Under the pieces are notes generated by a model that searched no databases, was not told where the DNA came from, and saw nothing but the letters and a program-made list of their open reading frames with translations. A stretch of DNA of 64,000 bases, taken from the NCBI RefSeq assembly GCF_026340565.1, contig NZ_JAPEPB010000001.1, positions 6,174,001 through 6,238,000 on the forward strand. Direction: 5' to 3'. The first letter of the stretch is position 1. Each line of letters begins with the position of its first letter. The position numbers were made by a program, and so were the translations under genes. This document shows, in pieces, positions 1-8,858 of the stretch. The DNA is from Kitasatospora sp. NBC_01287 (GTDB lineage Bacteria > Actinomycetota > Actinomycetes > Streptomycetales > Streptomycetaceae).

Positions 1-842
1 TGGCCCCCGGGGTGGCGGTGCGGGCGGGCGACGCGCTGCTCGCGGTGGACGGCCGCCCGGTCGACCCGGTCACCGGCCCGGCCCCGCTGCTGGCCGGCAC
101 CGCCGGGCAGCCGGTCGAGCTGACCGTCCGTCACGCCGACGGGACCGTGCGGTACCCGGTGGCCGTGCCGATCGCCGACGACGAGGCGCTGCGCTACCAC
201 GACTGGGTGGCCGGCCGCCGGGCCGAGGTGCGCCGGCTCTCCGCCGGACGCCTGGGCTACCTGCACATCCCGGACATGCTGAGCGGCGGCTGGGCCCAGC
301 TCCACCGCGACCTGCGGGTCGAGCTGGCCAAGGAGGGCCTGCTGGTCGACCTGCGGGAGAACCGCGGCGGCCACACCTCGCAGCTGATCATCGAGAAGCT
401 CTCCCGCCGGATCGTCGGCTGGGGTGTGGGACGAGGGCTGGCCACCGCCGAGCCCTACCCGGGCGAGGCGCCGCGCGGCCCGGTGGTCGCCCTGGCCGAC
501 GAGCACGCCGGCTCGGACGGCGACATCGTCAACGCCGCGATCCAGGCCCTGGGCATCGGCCCGGTGGTCGGCACCCGCACCTGGGGCGGGGTGATCGGGA
601 TCGACGGCAAGTACGGCCTGGTCGACGGCACCGGGGTGACCCAGCCGAAGTACGCGGTCTGGCTGGAGGGCTACGGCTGGGACCTGGAGAACCGCGGCGT
701 CACCCCGGACGTCGAGGTGGCGATCGCCCCGCACCACTGGGCGGCCGGCGAGGACCCGCAGCTCGCCGAGGGCGTGCGGATCGCGCTGGAGCGGCTGGCC
801 GCCACGCCCGCCAAGACCCCGCCGCCGCTGCCCGAGCTGTGA
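1..842 (+). CDS. Tricorn-like S41 peptidase, C-terminal part (5' truncated)
   Basis: The reading frame is open to the left edge, so only the C-terminal part of the gene is present. It starts within a PDZ-like segment (AGDALLAVDGRPV) and continues into an S41 peptidase domain. The motif HAGSDGDIVNAAIQ matches the nucleophile region of tricorn-type proteases, with Ser as the expected nucleophile, and RTWGGVIG follows as in the family. Tricorn proteases degrade peptides released by proteasomes or other proteases. An internal GTG at 12 is in frame but is probably not the start. The family assignment is firm; the full length and N-terminal beta-propeller cannot be seen. Confidence 0.9.
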   Translation, partial: APGVAVRAGDALLAVDGRPVDPVTGPAPLLAGTAGQPVELTVRHADGTVRYPVAVPIADDEALRYHDWVAGRRAEVRRLSAGRLGYLHIPDMLSGGWAQLHRDLRVELAKEGLLVDLRENRGGHTSQLIIEKLSRRIVGWGVGRGLATAEPYPGEAPRGPVVALADEHAGSDGDIVNAAIQALGIGPVVGTRTWGGVIGIDGKYGLVDGTGVTQPKYAVWLEGYGWDLENRGVTPDVEVAIAPHHWAAGEDPQLAEGVRIALERLAATPAKTPPPLPEL

Positions 843-946
843 CGCACCGACGGCTCGCCGCCTGGCGTTTCCACGCAGGCGCTAGGCTGCGAGCCGTCAG
901 ATCCCAGTACCGTCAGATCCCAGTAGCTGAGTGCGAGGAGCGTGTG

Positions 947-1300
947 ATGGCCGGCGAGCCGCAGGCGGACTGCCTGTTCTGCAAGATCGTGGCGGGCGGG
1001 ATCCCGGCCACGGTGGTCCGCAGGACCGAGCGGACCCTCGCCTTCCGGGACATCAAGCCGCAGGCCCCGACCCACGTCCTGGTCGTCCCGCACGCCCACT
1101 ACCCGAACGCCGCCGAACTGGCCGCCGCCGAGCCGCAGGTCGCCGCCGAGCTGCTGACCGAGGCCGCCGCGGTCGCCGCCGACGAGGGCATCGAGGCCTA
1201 CCGGCTGATCTTCAACACCGGCGCCGGAGCGGGCCAGACGGTCTTCCACGCGCACGTCCACGTGCTGGGCGGCAGGCCGCTGCGCGAGGGAATGGTCTGA
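947..1300 (+). CDS. HIT-family nucleotide-binding protein
   Basis: 117 residues. The histidine triad is visible at H101, H103 and H105 (FHAHVHV), and the N-terminal [13 protein letters not shown] and [17 protein letters not shown] segments are typical of HINT-like HIT proteins, which hydrolyse purine nucleoside phosphoramidates or related AMP conjugates in the cytosol. The ATG at 947 follows GAGGAG with good spacing; an upstream in-frame start would add 36 unrelated residues. The gene ends 4 bp before rnz, so the two are probably cotranscribed. Confidence 0.93.
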   Translation: MAGEPQADCLFCKIVAGGIPATVVRRTERTLAFRDIKPQAPTHVLVVPHAHYPNAAELAAAEPQVAAELLTEAAAVAADEGIEAYRLIFNTGAGAGQTVFHAHVHVLGGRPLREGMV

Positions 1301-1304
1301 CCCG

Positions 1305-2222
1305 GTGTCACAACGCGAACTCGTCGTCCTCGGCACGGCCAGCCAGGTGCCCACCCGGCACCGCAACCACAACGGCTACCTGCTGCGCTGGGACGGCGAG
1401 GGCCTGCTCTTCGATCCGGGGGAGGGCACCCAGCGGCAGATGCAGTACGCCGGGGTCTCGGCCACCGACCTGACCCGGATCTGCGTCACCCACTTCCACG
1501 GCGACCACAGCCTGGGCCTGGCCGGGGTCATCCAGCGGATCAACCTGGACCAGGTCCCGCACCCCGTGCACGCCTACTACCCGGCCGGCGGCCAGGTCTT
1601 CTTCGAGCGGCTGAGCCAGGCCACCGCCTTCCACCAGAGCGTCGCGCTGACCGAGCACCCGATCACCGAGGCCGGGGTGCTGGCCGCCGAGGGCGCGGGA
1701 TTCACGCTGGAGGCGATGCGGCTCTCGCACCCCGTGGAGGCCTTCGGCTACCGGCTGACCGAGCCCGACGGCCGCCGCCTGCTGCCCGCCAGGCTGGCCG
1801 AGCTCGGCCTGCGCGGCCCGGCGGTGGGGCGGCTGCAGCGCGAGGGGAGCGTCGAGCTGGACGGGCGCCGGATCACCCTGGACGACGTCAGCGAGGTGCG
1901 CCGCGGGCAGCGCTTCGCCTTCGTGATGGACACCCGGCTCTGCCCCGGCGCCGAGGCGCTGGCCGAGGGCGCGGACCTGCTGGTCGCCGAGGCCACCTTC
2001 CTGGCCGCCGACGCGCACCTGGCCGAGCAGCACGGCCACCTCACCGCCGGGCAGGCCGCGCGGCTGGCCGCCGAGGCGGGCGTGCGGACGCTGGTGCTGA
2101 CCCACTTCTCCCAGCGCTACCCCGACCTGGCCGGCCACCTCGCCGAGGCCAGGGCGCACTTCGACGGCGAGCTGGTGATCGCCGAGGACCTGGCCCGCGT
2201 CCCGGTGCCACCGCGCCGGTGA
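1305..2222 (+). CDS. rnz: Ribonuclease Z (tRNA 3' endonuclease)
   Basis: 305 residues, normal length for short-form RNase Z. It is a metallo-beta-lactamase-fold enzyme that removes the 3' trailer from precursor tRNA. The zinc signature HFHGDH is at residues 63-68, with downstream ligands in VMDTR and in the late motif [11 protein letters not shown]. It begins with GTG 4 bp after the HIT gene. The order HIT-rnz-phoH-ybeY fits an RNA-metabolism block. Confidence 0.93.
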   Translation: MSQRELVVLGTASQVPTRHRNHNGYLLRWDGEGLLFDPGEGTQRQMQYAGVSATDLTRICVTHFHGDHSLGLAGVIQRINLDQVPHPVHAYYPAGGQVFFERLSQATAFHQSVALTEHPITEAGVLAAEGAGFTLEAMRLSHPVEAFGYRLTEPDGRRLLPARLAELGLRGPAVGRLQREGSVELDGRRITLDDVSEVRRGQRFAFVMDTRLCPGAEALAEGADLLVAEATFLAADAHLAEQHGHLTAGQAARLAAEAGVRTLVLTHFSQRYPDLAGHLAEARAHFDGELVIAEDLARVPVPPRR

Positions 2223-2378
2223 CGGGCCGAAATCGGGTGGCGCCCCAGGGGGAACTGGCCCACCATCGATCGGGCCGCGTCACAGCGAACACGTGCGCGG
2301 CGTACCCTGGTGACCCCGGAACCGACCGAGCGGCACCCCGAGACACGGATGGGATGAGGCAGGCCTCAGCGCCGACCC

Positions 2379-3521
2379 ATGAGCGAACCGATGAGTGACA
2401 CCGCACAGACCGGCGCCGCGGGCAGCACCCACGGCGGCAACGGCTCGACCGCCCGGATCGTGATCCCCGAGAAGCACCCGATGGTCACCCTGCTCGGTGC
2501 CACCGACTCCCTCCTGAGGGTGATCGAGCGCTCCTTCCCGGACACCGACATCCATGTCCGGGGCAACGAGGTGACCGCGACCGGCGAGAGCTCCGACATC
2601 GACCTGGTCAAGCAGCTCTTCAGCGAGATGATGCTGGTGCTGCGCACCGGCCAGCCGCTGACCGAGGACTCCGTGGAGCGGTCCATCGCGATGCTGAAGA
2701 ACGCCGCCGCCGACCCGCAGGGCCACGCCGAGAGCCCCTCGGCCGTCTTCACGGCGAGCATCCTCTCCAACCGGGGCCGCACCATCCGCCCCAAGACGGT
2801 CAACCAGAAGAACTACGTCGACGCGATCGACCGGCACACCATCACCTTCGGGATCGGCCCGGCCGGCACCGGCAAGACCTACCTGGCGATGGCCAAGGCC
2901 GTGCAGGCGCTGCAGGCCAAGGAGGTCAACCGGATCATCCTGACCCGCCCGGCGGTCGAGGCCGGCGAGCGGCTCGGGTTCCTGCCCGGCACCCTCTACG
3001 AGAAGATCGACCCGTACCTGCGCCCGCTCTACGACGCGCTGCACGACATGATGGACCCGGACTCGATCCCGCGGCTGATGGCGGCCGGCACCATCGAGGT
3101 CGCCCCGCTCGCCTACATGCGCGGACGCACCCTGAACGACGCCTTCATCATCCTGGACGAGGCGCAGAACACCTCGCCCGCGCAGATGAAGATGTTCCTG
3201 ACCCGCCTCGGCTTCAACTCCAGGGTCGTGGTCACCGGTGACACCAGCCAGATCGACCTGCCCGGCGGCACCCGCAGCGGTCTGAAGGTGGTCCAGGAGA
3301 TCCTGGCCGACGTCCCGGACATCCACTTCTCCGTCCTGACCAGCACCGATGTCGTCCGCCACAAGCTGGTCGGCCGGATCGTGGACGCCTACGAGCGCTG
3401 GGACGCCGAGAACAGCGAGGACGGCGGCGCCCCGGCCGCGGACCGGCCTCCGCGCAAGACCACCGCCCCCCGGGGCCCCCGCAGCCGCGCGCCCCGCCAA
3501 CCCCATCGCACCGAAAGCTGA
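2379..3521 (+). CDS. phoH: PhoH-like P-loop ATPase
   Basis: 380 residues. Walker A (GPAGTGKT, about 160-167) and a Walker B/DEAQN motif (IILDEAQN, about 257-264) define the PhoH ATPase domain, and the N-terminal part resembles the small KH-like region of actinobacterial PhoH. The C-terminal 45 residues are Pro/Arg-rich and probably disordered. PhoH proteins are thought to act in RNA handling, and the next gene is ybeY, a pairing that is widely conserved. Two close ATGs (2379 and 2391) are possible starts; the first is used. Confidence 0.93.
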   Translation: MSEPMSDTAQTGAAGSTHGGNGSTARIVIPEKHPMVTLLGATDSLLRVIERSFPDTDIHVRGNEVTATGESSDIDLVKQLFSEMMLVLRTGQPLTEDSVERSIAMLKNAAADPQGHAESPSAVFTASILSNRGRTIRPKTVNQKNYVDAIDRHTITFGIGPAGTGKTYLAMAKAVQALQAKEVNRIILTRPAVEAGERLGFLPGTLYEKIDPYLRPLYDALHDMMDPDSIPRLMAAGTIEVAPLAYMRGRTLNDAFIILDEAQNTSPAQMKMFLTRLGFNSRVVVTGDTSQIDLPGGTRSGLKVVQEILADVPDIHFSVLTSTDVVRHKLVGRIVDAYERWDAENSEDGGAPAADRPPRKTTAPRGPRSRAPRQPHRTES

Positions 3522-3535
3522 GTCGACACCGCTCC

Positions 3536-4030
3536 ATGTCCATCGACATCGCCAATGAATCCGGCTGGGAGGCCGACGAGGAGTCCATCCTCGACGTCGC
3601 CCGCTTCGCCCTCGACAAGATGCGGATCCACCCGCTCTCCGAACTGTCCGTGATCCTCGTGGACGCCGAGGCGATGGAGCAGCTGCACATCCAGTGGATG
3701 GACCTGCCAGGGCCCACCGACGTGATGTCGTTCCCGATGGACGAGCTGCGCCCGGGCAAGGAGGGCGAGGAACTGCCGCAGGGACTGCTCGGGGACATCG
3801 TGCTCTGCCCCGAGGTGGCCACGGCGCAGGGCCTGGCCGCCCCCTCCAAGCACTCGATGGACGAGGAGCTGCAGCTGCTCACCGTCCACGGGGTGCTGCA
3901 CGTGCTCGGCTACGACCACGAGGAGCCGGAGGAGGAGCAGATCATGTTCGCCCTCCAGAAGCGCATCCTCGACGACTGGCGGGCCGGTCGCGGGCTCTCG
4001 GGGATCTCCCCGGCTCCCACCACCCACTGA
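3536..4030 (+). CDS. ybeY: Endoribonuclease YbeY (16S rRNA maturation)
   Basis: 164 residues. The zinc-binding signature H-x3-H-x5-H is at H118, H122 and H128 ([11 protein letters not shown]), and the conserved [10 protein letters not shown] segment precedes it. YbeY processes the 3' end of 16S rRNA and takes part in ribosome quality control. It lies 14 bp after phoH and 4 bp before the CorC-like gene, which suggests one operon. Confidence 0.95.
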   Translation: MSIDIANESGWEADEESILDVARFALDKMRIHPLSELSVILVDAEAMEQLHIQWMDLPGPTDVMSFPMDELRPGKEGEELPQGLLGDIVLCPEVATAQGLAAPSKHSMDEELQLLTVHGVLHVLGYDHEEPEEEQIMFALQKRILDDWRAGRGLSGISPAPTTH

Positions 4031-4034
4031 TCCG

Positions 4035-5369
4035 ATGAGTGGTGATAGTACGAGCTTTCTGGTCGGGGCCTGCCTGCTGGTCGTGCTGGGCTGGCTGGCC
4101 GCCTGCGCCGAGGCCGGCATCTCCCGGGTCTCCCGGTTCCGGGCCGAGGAGGCCGTGCGGGCCGGTCGGCGCGGCGCGACCCGGCTGCTCACCCTGGCCA
4201 GCGACTCGATCCGCTACCTCAACCTGGCCACCCTGATCCGGGTGGCCAGCGAGATGGCGGCCGCGGTGCTGGTCACCGTGGTCTGCGTGCGCAACCTGCA
4301 CGAGACCTGGCAGGCCGTCCTGCTGGCGTTCGGCGTGATGGTGCTGGTCTCCTTCGTGGCGGTGGGCGTCTCGCCGCGCACCATCGGTCGCCAGCACCCG
4401 CTGACCACCGTCACCGCCGCCTCCTTCGTGCTGTTGCCGCTGGCCCGGATCCTCGGGCCGATCCCGCGGCTGCTGATCCTGCTGGGCAACGCGCTCACCC
4501 CGGGCAAGGGCTACCGGGAGGGTCCGTTCGCCTCCGAGGCCGAGCTGCGCGCGCTGGTCGACCTGGCGGAGAAGGACGACCTGATCGAGGACGACGAGCG
4601 CCGGATGGTGCACTCCGTCTTCGAGCTGGGCGACACCATCGTGCGCGAGGTGATGGTGCCGCGCACCGACCTGGTGATGATCGAGCGGCACAAGACGGTC
4701 CGTCAGACGCTCACCCTGGCGCTGCGCTCGGGCTTCTCGCGGATGCCGGTGGTGGGCGACAACGAGGACGACGTGGTCGGCATCGTCTACCTCAAGGACC
4801 TGGTGCGGCGCACCCACGTGAACCCCGAGGCGGAGGCCGACCAGGTCGACACCGTGATGCGCCCGGCCGTCTTCATCCCGGACAGCAAGCCGGTCGACGA
4901 CCTGCTGCGCGAGATGCAGCAGATGCGCTCGCACGTGGCGATCGTGATCGACGAGTACGGCGGCACGGCGGGCCTGGTCACCATCGAGGACATCCTGGAG
5001 GAGATCGTCGGCGAGATCACCGACGAGTACGACCGGGAGATCGCTCCCATCGAGGACCTGGGCGACGGCTCGTTCCGGATCACCGCCCGGCTGCTGGTCG
5101 AGGACCTCGGCGAGCTGTTCGGCATCGAGCTGGCGGACGAGGACGTCGAGACGGTCGGCGGCCTGCTCGCCAAGCTCCTGGGCCGGGTGCCGATCCCCGG
5201 CTCGGCCTGCGAGATCCCGGTGCCCGAGGACGGGGCGAGCGGGCTGGCGGCGATCCGGCTGACCGCCGAGAGCTCGGCGGGGCGGCGCAACCGGATCGGC
5301 ACCGTGGTGGCCGCGCCGGTCGGCTCGCGGGAGGCGCTCGAACGGGCGGAGGGCGCGGAGTCGGCCTGA
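4035..5369 (+). CDS. CNNM/CorC-type membrane protein with CBS pair
   Basis: 444 residues. The N-terminal ~150 residues are hydrophobic (DUF21/CNNM transmembrane region). Two CBS domains follow at about 200-325 (start at MVPRTDLVMIE), and the C-terminal CorC_HlyC domain is at about 345-430. Such proteins were named hemolysins and are now linked to magnesium/cobalt transport. The gene starts 4 bp after ybeY, so it is likely part of that operon. Confidence 0.9.
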   Translation: MSGDSTSFLVGACLLVVLGWLAACAEAGISRVSRFRAEEAVRAGRRGATRLLTLASDSIRYLNLATLIRVASEMAAAVLVTVVCVRNLHETWQAVLLAFGVMVLVSFVAVGVSPRTIGRQHPLTTVTAASFVLLPLARILGPIPRLLILLGNALTPGKGYREGPFASEAELRALVDLAEKDDLIEDDERRMVHSVFELGDTIVREVMVPRTDLVMIERHKTVRQTLTLALRSGFSRMPVVGDNEDDVVGIVYLKDLVRRTHVNPEAEADQVDTVMRPAVFIPDSKPVDDLLREMQQMRSHVAIVIDEYGGTAGLVTIEDILEEIVGEITDEYDREIAPIEDLGDGSFRITARLLVEDLGELFGIELADEDVETVGGLLAKLLGRVPIPGSACEIPVPEDGASGLAAIRLTAESSAGRRNRIGTVVAAPVGSREALERAEGAESA

Positions 5370-5380
5370 TCGGCCGCCAT

Positions 5381-5435
5381 CGGTCGTGCCGCGGTCGTGC
5401 CGTGGTGGTGCAGCGGTCGTGCCGTGGTCGTGCCG
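5381..5435. repeat. Five copies of an 11-bp tandem repeat
   Basis: Units CGGTCGTGCCG (5381-5391, 5392-5402, 5414-5424) with variants TGGTGGTGCAG (5403-5413) and TGGTCGTGCCG (5425-5435), in the convergent intergenic region just after the CorC-like gene. No coding role is apparent. The unit length equals that of the repeat at 18158-18210. Confidence 0.85.
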
Positions 5436-5516
5436 TGGTACCCGCAGGTCCCGCCCTCGCCCCCCAGGGGGTGAGAGCGGGACCGAGCCGGGCCGCCCAC
5501 CGTTCGCCGGTCGCTC

Positions 5517-6995
5517 TCAGTCGGCCCTGCGCCAGACCCGCAGCCCCAGTGAGACCAGCAGCGCCACCGCCGCGACCACCACGGCGTCCGTGCCCAGGCC
5601 CAGCCGGACGCCGCCCAGGGTCGCCCGGGCGAAGGAGTCGCCGGCCGCCTTGAGGCCGTCGATCCGGGATGCGGCCAGCGCGCTGAGCAGCGGGATGCCC
5701 ACCGTCAGGCCGACCTGCTGAGTGCTCGTCACCAAGCCGGTGGCCAGGCCCTGCTCGGTGTCGGCCAGGCCGGAGGTGGCGGTGATGCTGTAGGCGACGA
5801 TCGCCCACAGGTGCCCGAAGCAGCCCAGCGAGCCGAAGAGCAGCACCAGCCAGGTGCCGCCGCCCGCGCCGACCAGCACCATCGCCGCGGTGCAGGCGGA
5901 CTGGATCACCAGCCCGGCCACCAGCGTCCGGGCGGCACCGAGCCGGCCCACCACCTTGGGCGCCACCGAGCCGCCGAGCGCCGCCGCCAGCCCGATCACG
6001 CCGAAGACCAGGCCGCTGGCACCGGGGCTGAGGTCCCGCACCTGCTGCAGGTACAGGGTGGTCAGGAAGATCACCGCGCTCATCATCGAGAAGGTCACCA
6101 GACCGCCGATGTTGCCCCAGGCCACGGTGCGCCGGCGCAGCACCCGCAGCGAGACCAGCGGCTGCGCGGTGCGCGACTCGATCACCACGAAGGCGGCCAG
6201 CAGCAGCACGCCCGCACTCAGGCCGATGACCACGTCGGGGCGGCCGAAGCCGCTCTGGGCGGCGGTGGAGAGGGCGTAGATCAGGGCCAGCAGGCCGCCG
6301 GTGATGGTCACCGCGCCCGGCACGTCGATCCGCGGCCGCTCGGGCACCCGGCTCTCGGTCAGCAGCCGCGGTGCGCCCAGCAGCACGGCCGCGCCCATCA
6401 GCACGTTGAGCGCCATCGTGGAGCGCCAGCCGAAGGCCTGGGTCAGCACCCCGCCCAGCAGCATGCCGACGGTGAAGCCCAGTGACATCAGCATCCCGGA
6501 GACGCCCAGCGCACGGTCGCGCTCCGGCCCCTCCTTGAAGGTGGTGGTCAGCAGCGCCATGCCGGAGGGCACGATCATCGCCGCGCCCAGCCCCTGCAGC
6601 ACCCGGCCGACCAGGAAGGAGGTCGGATCCCAGGCGGCGGTGGCCAGCACCGAGGCGGCGGTGAAGGCGGCCAGGCCGATCAGGAAGAGCCGGCGCCGCC
6701 CGATCAGGTCGGCGATCCGGCCGAAGAGCAGCAGGAACCCGCCGGAGGGCAGCGCGAAGGCGGTGACGCCCCACTGCAGGTTGGCCTGGCTCAGCCCGAG
6801 GTCGGAACCGAGCGCGGGCAGCGCCACATTGAGGATCGAGAAGTCGAGCGCGACCGCGAACTGGGCCGCGCAGAGGACGAAGAGGACGAGCTTGGCCCGG
6901 ACGCTGAGCCCGGTCGGGGCCGGGGCCGAGGCCGGGGCCGGGGTCTGTGGCGGGGTCTGTGGTGTGGTGGTGGGTGCCGTGTCGGTGACTGCCAT
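5517..6995 (-). CDS. MFS drug efflux transporter (DHA2 type)
   Basis: 492 residues, a length and hydrophobicity pattern that fits 14-helix DHA2 drug:proton antiporters. Motif A is seen as GRIADLIGRRRLF and the antiporter motif C as GFTVGMLLGGV. The N-terminal ~30 residues are a Thr/Pro/Ala-rich cytosolic tail. The start ATG at 6995 is chosen because upstream sequence belongs to the divergent regulator. It is transcribed away from the HTH gene at 7053 with 57 bp between them, so that regulator probably controls it. The substrate is unknown. Confidence 0.9.
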   Translation of the reverse strand: MAVTDTAPTTTPQTPPQTPAPASAPAPTGLSVRAKLVLFVLCAAQFAVALDFSILNVALPALGSDLGLSQANLQWGVTAFALPSGGFLLLFGRIADLIGRRRLFLIGLAAFTAASVLATAAWDPTSFLVGRVLQGLGAAMIVPSGMALLTTTFKEGPERDRALGVSGMLMSLGFTVGMLLGGVLTQAFGWRSTMALNVLMGAAVLLGAPRLLTESRVPERPRIDVPGAVTITGGLLALIYALSTAAQSGFGRPDVVIGLSAGVLLLAAFVVIESRTAQPLVSLRVLRRRTVAWGNIGGLVTFSMMSAVIFLTTLYLQQVRDLSPGASGLVFGVIGLAAALGGSVAPKVVGRLGAARTLVAGLVIQSACTAAMVLVGAGGGTWLVLLFGSLGCFGHLWAIVAYSITATSGLADTEQGLATGLVTSTQQVGLTVGIPLLSALAASRIDGLKAAGDSFARATLGGVRLGLGTDAVVVAAVALLVSLGLRVWRRAD

Positions 6996-7052
6996 GGACC
7001 CATCCTCGGGCGGCCCTCGCTGCCGTGGAGAGTGTCTCTTTATGCTGTTGGT

Positions 7053-7952
7053 ATGACCACCAGTCAGGATGCCGCCGCCCTTCAGCCCGCCACCACCAGC
7101 AACCCGGCCACCGGCCGCCGCAGCTGTCTGCGCGAGTTCCTGATGAGCCGCCGGGCCCGGGTGACCCCCGCCGAGGCCGGCCTGCCGGACGGTGGCGGCC
7201 GGCGCCGCACCCCGGGTCTGCGCCGCGAGGAGGTGGCGGTGCTCGCCGGGGTCGGCGTCTCCTGGTACCAGTGGCTGGAGCAGGGCCGGGAGATCACCGT
7301 CTCCCCCCAGGTGCTGGACGCGGTCTCCCGGGTGCTGCGGCTGGACGAGGCCGAGCGGCGCCACCTCTACCTGCTGGCCGGCCTCAACCCGCCGCTGCCC
7401 GCCGCCGTCCAGGCCCCGGTCTCGGACGGCCTGCGGCGGCTGATCGAGGCCTGGATGCCTTTCCCCGCCCACGTGTTGGACCCGTACTGGAACACCGTGG
7501 CGTTCAACGACGCCGCCGGGATGGTCTTCGGCTACGGCGAGGCGGACACCAACTGCCTGGTCAGCTACTTCATGAGCCCGATCTACCGCGAGCGGGACGC
7601 GAACTGGCACCGCAACGCGGCCGCCGTGGTCGGCCAGTTCCGGGTGGCCGCCTCGGAGCGTCCCGGCGACCCCGGCTACCAGCTGATCGTGGACGACCTG
7701 ATGGCGCAGAGCACGGAGTTCCGCGAGATCTGGGAGCGCAACGACGTCCACGCGGCCGGCCAACTGGGCAAGGTGGTCAACCACCCGACCGCGGGCCAAC
7801 TCCACTTCGAGTCCACCCAACTGCGGGTCCCGGCCCGCTCCGACCTCACCATCGTCCTGCACACCCCGCTGCCGGACACCGGAACGGCGGAGCAACTGGA
7901 GTGGCTGGCCACCCCGGAGGGCCGCCGGACCACGATCCGCCCGGCGGTGTGA
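7053..7952 (+). CDS. HTH regulator with MmyB-type ligand-binding domain
   Basis: 299 residues. An XRE-type HTH (about 25-90) contains RRTPGLRREEVAVLAGVGVSWYQWLEQGR, a signature of the actinobacterial helix-turn-helix/MmyB-like family, followed by the PAS-like MmyB ligand-binding domain. TATGCT at 7041-7046 lies 6 bp before the ATG at 7053, which suggests a leaderless start; a GTG at 7032 is less likely. It is divergent from the MFS exporter and is a paralogue of the regulator at 33441, which has the same arrangement. Confidence 0.88.
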   Translation: MTTSQDAAALQPATTSNPATGRRSCLREFLMSRRARVTPAEAGLPDGGGRRRTPGLRREEVAVLAGVGVSWYQWLEQGREITVSPQVLDAVSRVLRLDEAERRHLYLLAGLNPPLPAAVQAPVSDGLRRLIEAWMPFPAHVLDPYWNTVAFNDAAGMVFGYGEADTNCLVSYFMSPIYRERDANWHRNAAAVVGQFRVAASERPGDPGYQLIVDDLMAQSTEFREIWERNDVHAAGQLGKVVNHPTAGQLHFESTQLRVPARSDLTIVLHTPLPDTGTAEQLEWLATPEGRRTTIRPAV

Positions 7953-7976
7953 GGGGGCGCAGGGGCGCCCGGCGGA

Positions 7977-8540
7977 TCAGTCCAGAACCATGGCGTAGAC
8001 GGCTTCACCGATCGGTCGGAAGCCACGCCGTTCCCACGCTTGCCGCAGCTTCTCCGATGCTTCCTCGTCCGGCCACCGGACCTCGGGGTCATCGGACTCG
8101 TAACTGCACACCTCCCCGGGGCCGTGCTGGAGGTGGATCGGCGCGGGATAGGTCACAGCCACCGTGCCGGGCACCGCGATGCGACGCATCGCGGTGAGCG
8201 CAAGGCTCATCCCCACGCTCTGGCCACGCCACTTCTCCTCAACTTCGACCGACTCCAGTAGCAGGAGCATCCTCGGGGCCATCGCGTCGACGGCCGGCGC
8301 GAGCCCGCCGTCCTCGGTGAAGATCACGCGGGGGATGCGGTCGAGCATTCCCGGGTCCGCCTCCAGCGCTCGGCGCGGGTCGGGGGTGGCACCTGGGATC
8401 ACTCGGGTGATCACGGCTGTGCCCACTGTCTCATCCGGCACGTAGAAGCTGATGTGCCAACGATCAGCGCGTGCGGTCCACGTCTCGTCGGCGAACTGCC
8501 GTGTCGTGTATTCGATATGGAGCCGGTCAGGGCTGACCAT
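7977..8540 (-). CDS. GNAT-like acetyltransferase family protein (substrate unknown)
   Basis: 187 residues. The segment LLLLESVEVEEKWRGQSVGMSLALTAM (given here only as a pointer to residues about 95-120) looks like GNAT motif A, with the acetyl-CoA loop as WRGQSVG; the C-terminus WERRGFRPIGEAVYAMVLD fits the last GNAT strand. The ATG is preceded by GGAGGAG, but that Shine-Dalgarno is part of a small hairpin (8548-8560) and a strong hairpin lies just upstream (8561-8593). The gene is the last in a series of minus-strand genes running from 11286. The fold is a motif-based inference. Confidence 0.65.
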   Translation of the reverse strand: MVSPDRLHIEYTTRQFADETWTARADRWHISFYVPDETVGTAVITRVIPGATPDPRRALEADPGMLDRIPRVIFTEDGGLAPAVDAMAPRMLLLLESVEVEEKWRGQSVGMSLALTAMRRIAVPGTVAVTYPAPIHLQHGPGEVCSYESDDPEVRWPDEEASEKLRQAWERRGFRPIGEAVYAMVLD

Positions 8541-8547
8541 GATCTCT

Positions 8548-8560
8548 CCTCCGAAGGAGG
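8548..8560 (-). promoter_or_regulatory. Hairpin covering the Shine-Dalgarno of the GNAT-like gene
   Basis: On the minus strand CCTCC-TTC-GGAGG precedes the ATG at 8540; the right arm contains most of the GGAGGAG ribosome binding site. Folding would hide the site, so translation may be low or conditional. The stem is short, so the effect is uncertain. Confidence 0.4.
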
Positions 8561-8593
8561 CAGGTCCCCCGCCGTAGTGCGGCGGGGGACCTG
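8561..8593 (-). terminator. Perfect 13-bp hairpin between the small-peptide gene and the GNAT-like gene
   Basis: Arms CAGGTCCCCCGCC (8561-8573) and GGCGGGGGACCTG (8581-8593) flank a 7-nt loop. It lies 18 bp beyond the stop of the 38-residue gene and just before the next start. There is no T-tract, as is common for Streptomyces terminators; it could also be an attenuator or mRNA stabiliser. Confidence 0.7.
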
Positions 8594-8611
8594 CCGCTGT
8601 ATCAGGGGCGT

Positions 8612-8728
8612 CTACTTCTGCGGGCTCGGGCCGGGGTTGGGGCTGGGGTTCTCCGGCGCGGGGTTGCCACGGTGCTTGGGCGGAGCCTTGTGGTCGCCCT
8701 TGTGCTTCATCGTGGTAAAGGTGCTCAT
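8612..8728 (-). CDS. Small 38-residue peptide, Lys/His- and Pro-rich
   Basis: A short frame starting MSTFTTMKHKGDHK and ending in Pro/Asn/Ser-rich sequence (PENPSPNPGPSPQK), with no transmembrane segment. It is supported by an excellent Shine-Dalgarno (AGGAGGAA, 7-8 nt before the ATG) and by a strong hairpin soon after its stop. It lies 130 bp downstream of the XRE/DUF5753 gene on the same strand. I do not recognise a family. The acidic-poor, basic N-half and proline-rich C-half suggest an unstructured peptide; a role as a partner of the regulator is only a guess. Confidence 0.55.
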   Translation of the reverse strand: MSTFTTMKHKGDHKAPPKHRGNPAPENPSPNPGPSPQK

Positions 8729-8858
8729 CGCTGGTTCCTCCTACTCGGTGAGGTGGTGTCGTTTCGGCGGCATCGGGCCCGGTCCCGGGGGTCGGGTGGG
8801 GCCAGGGGGCGGCATCGTCATCCCGGTAGCTCTCGACTTCCGTGGTTGGGAAGTCAAG

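Noticed and set aside
5381-5435. CRISPR array
   Set aside because: Units are 11 bp with no spacers.
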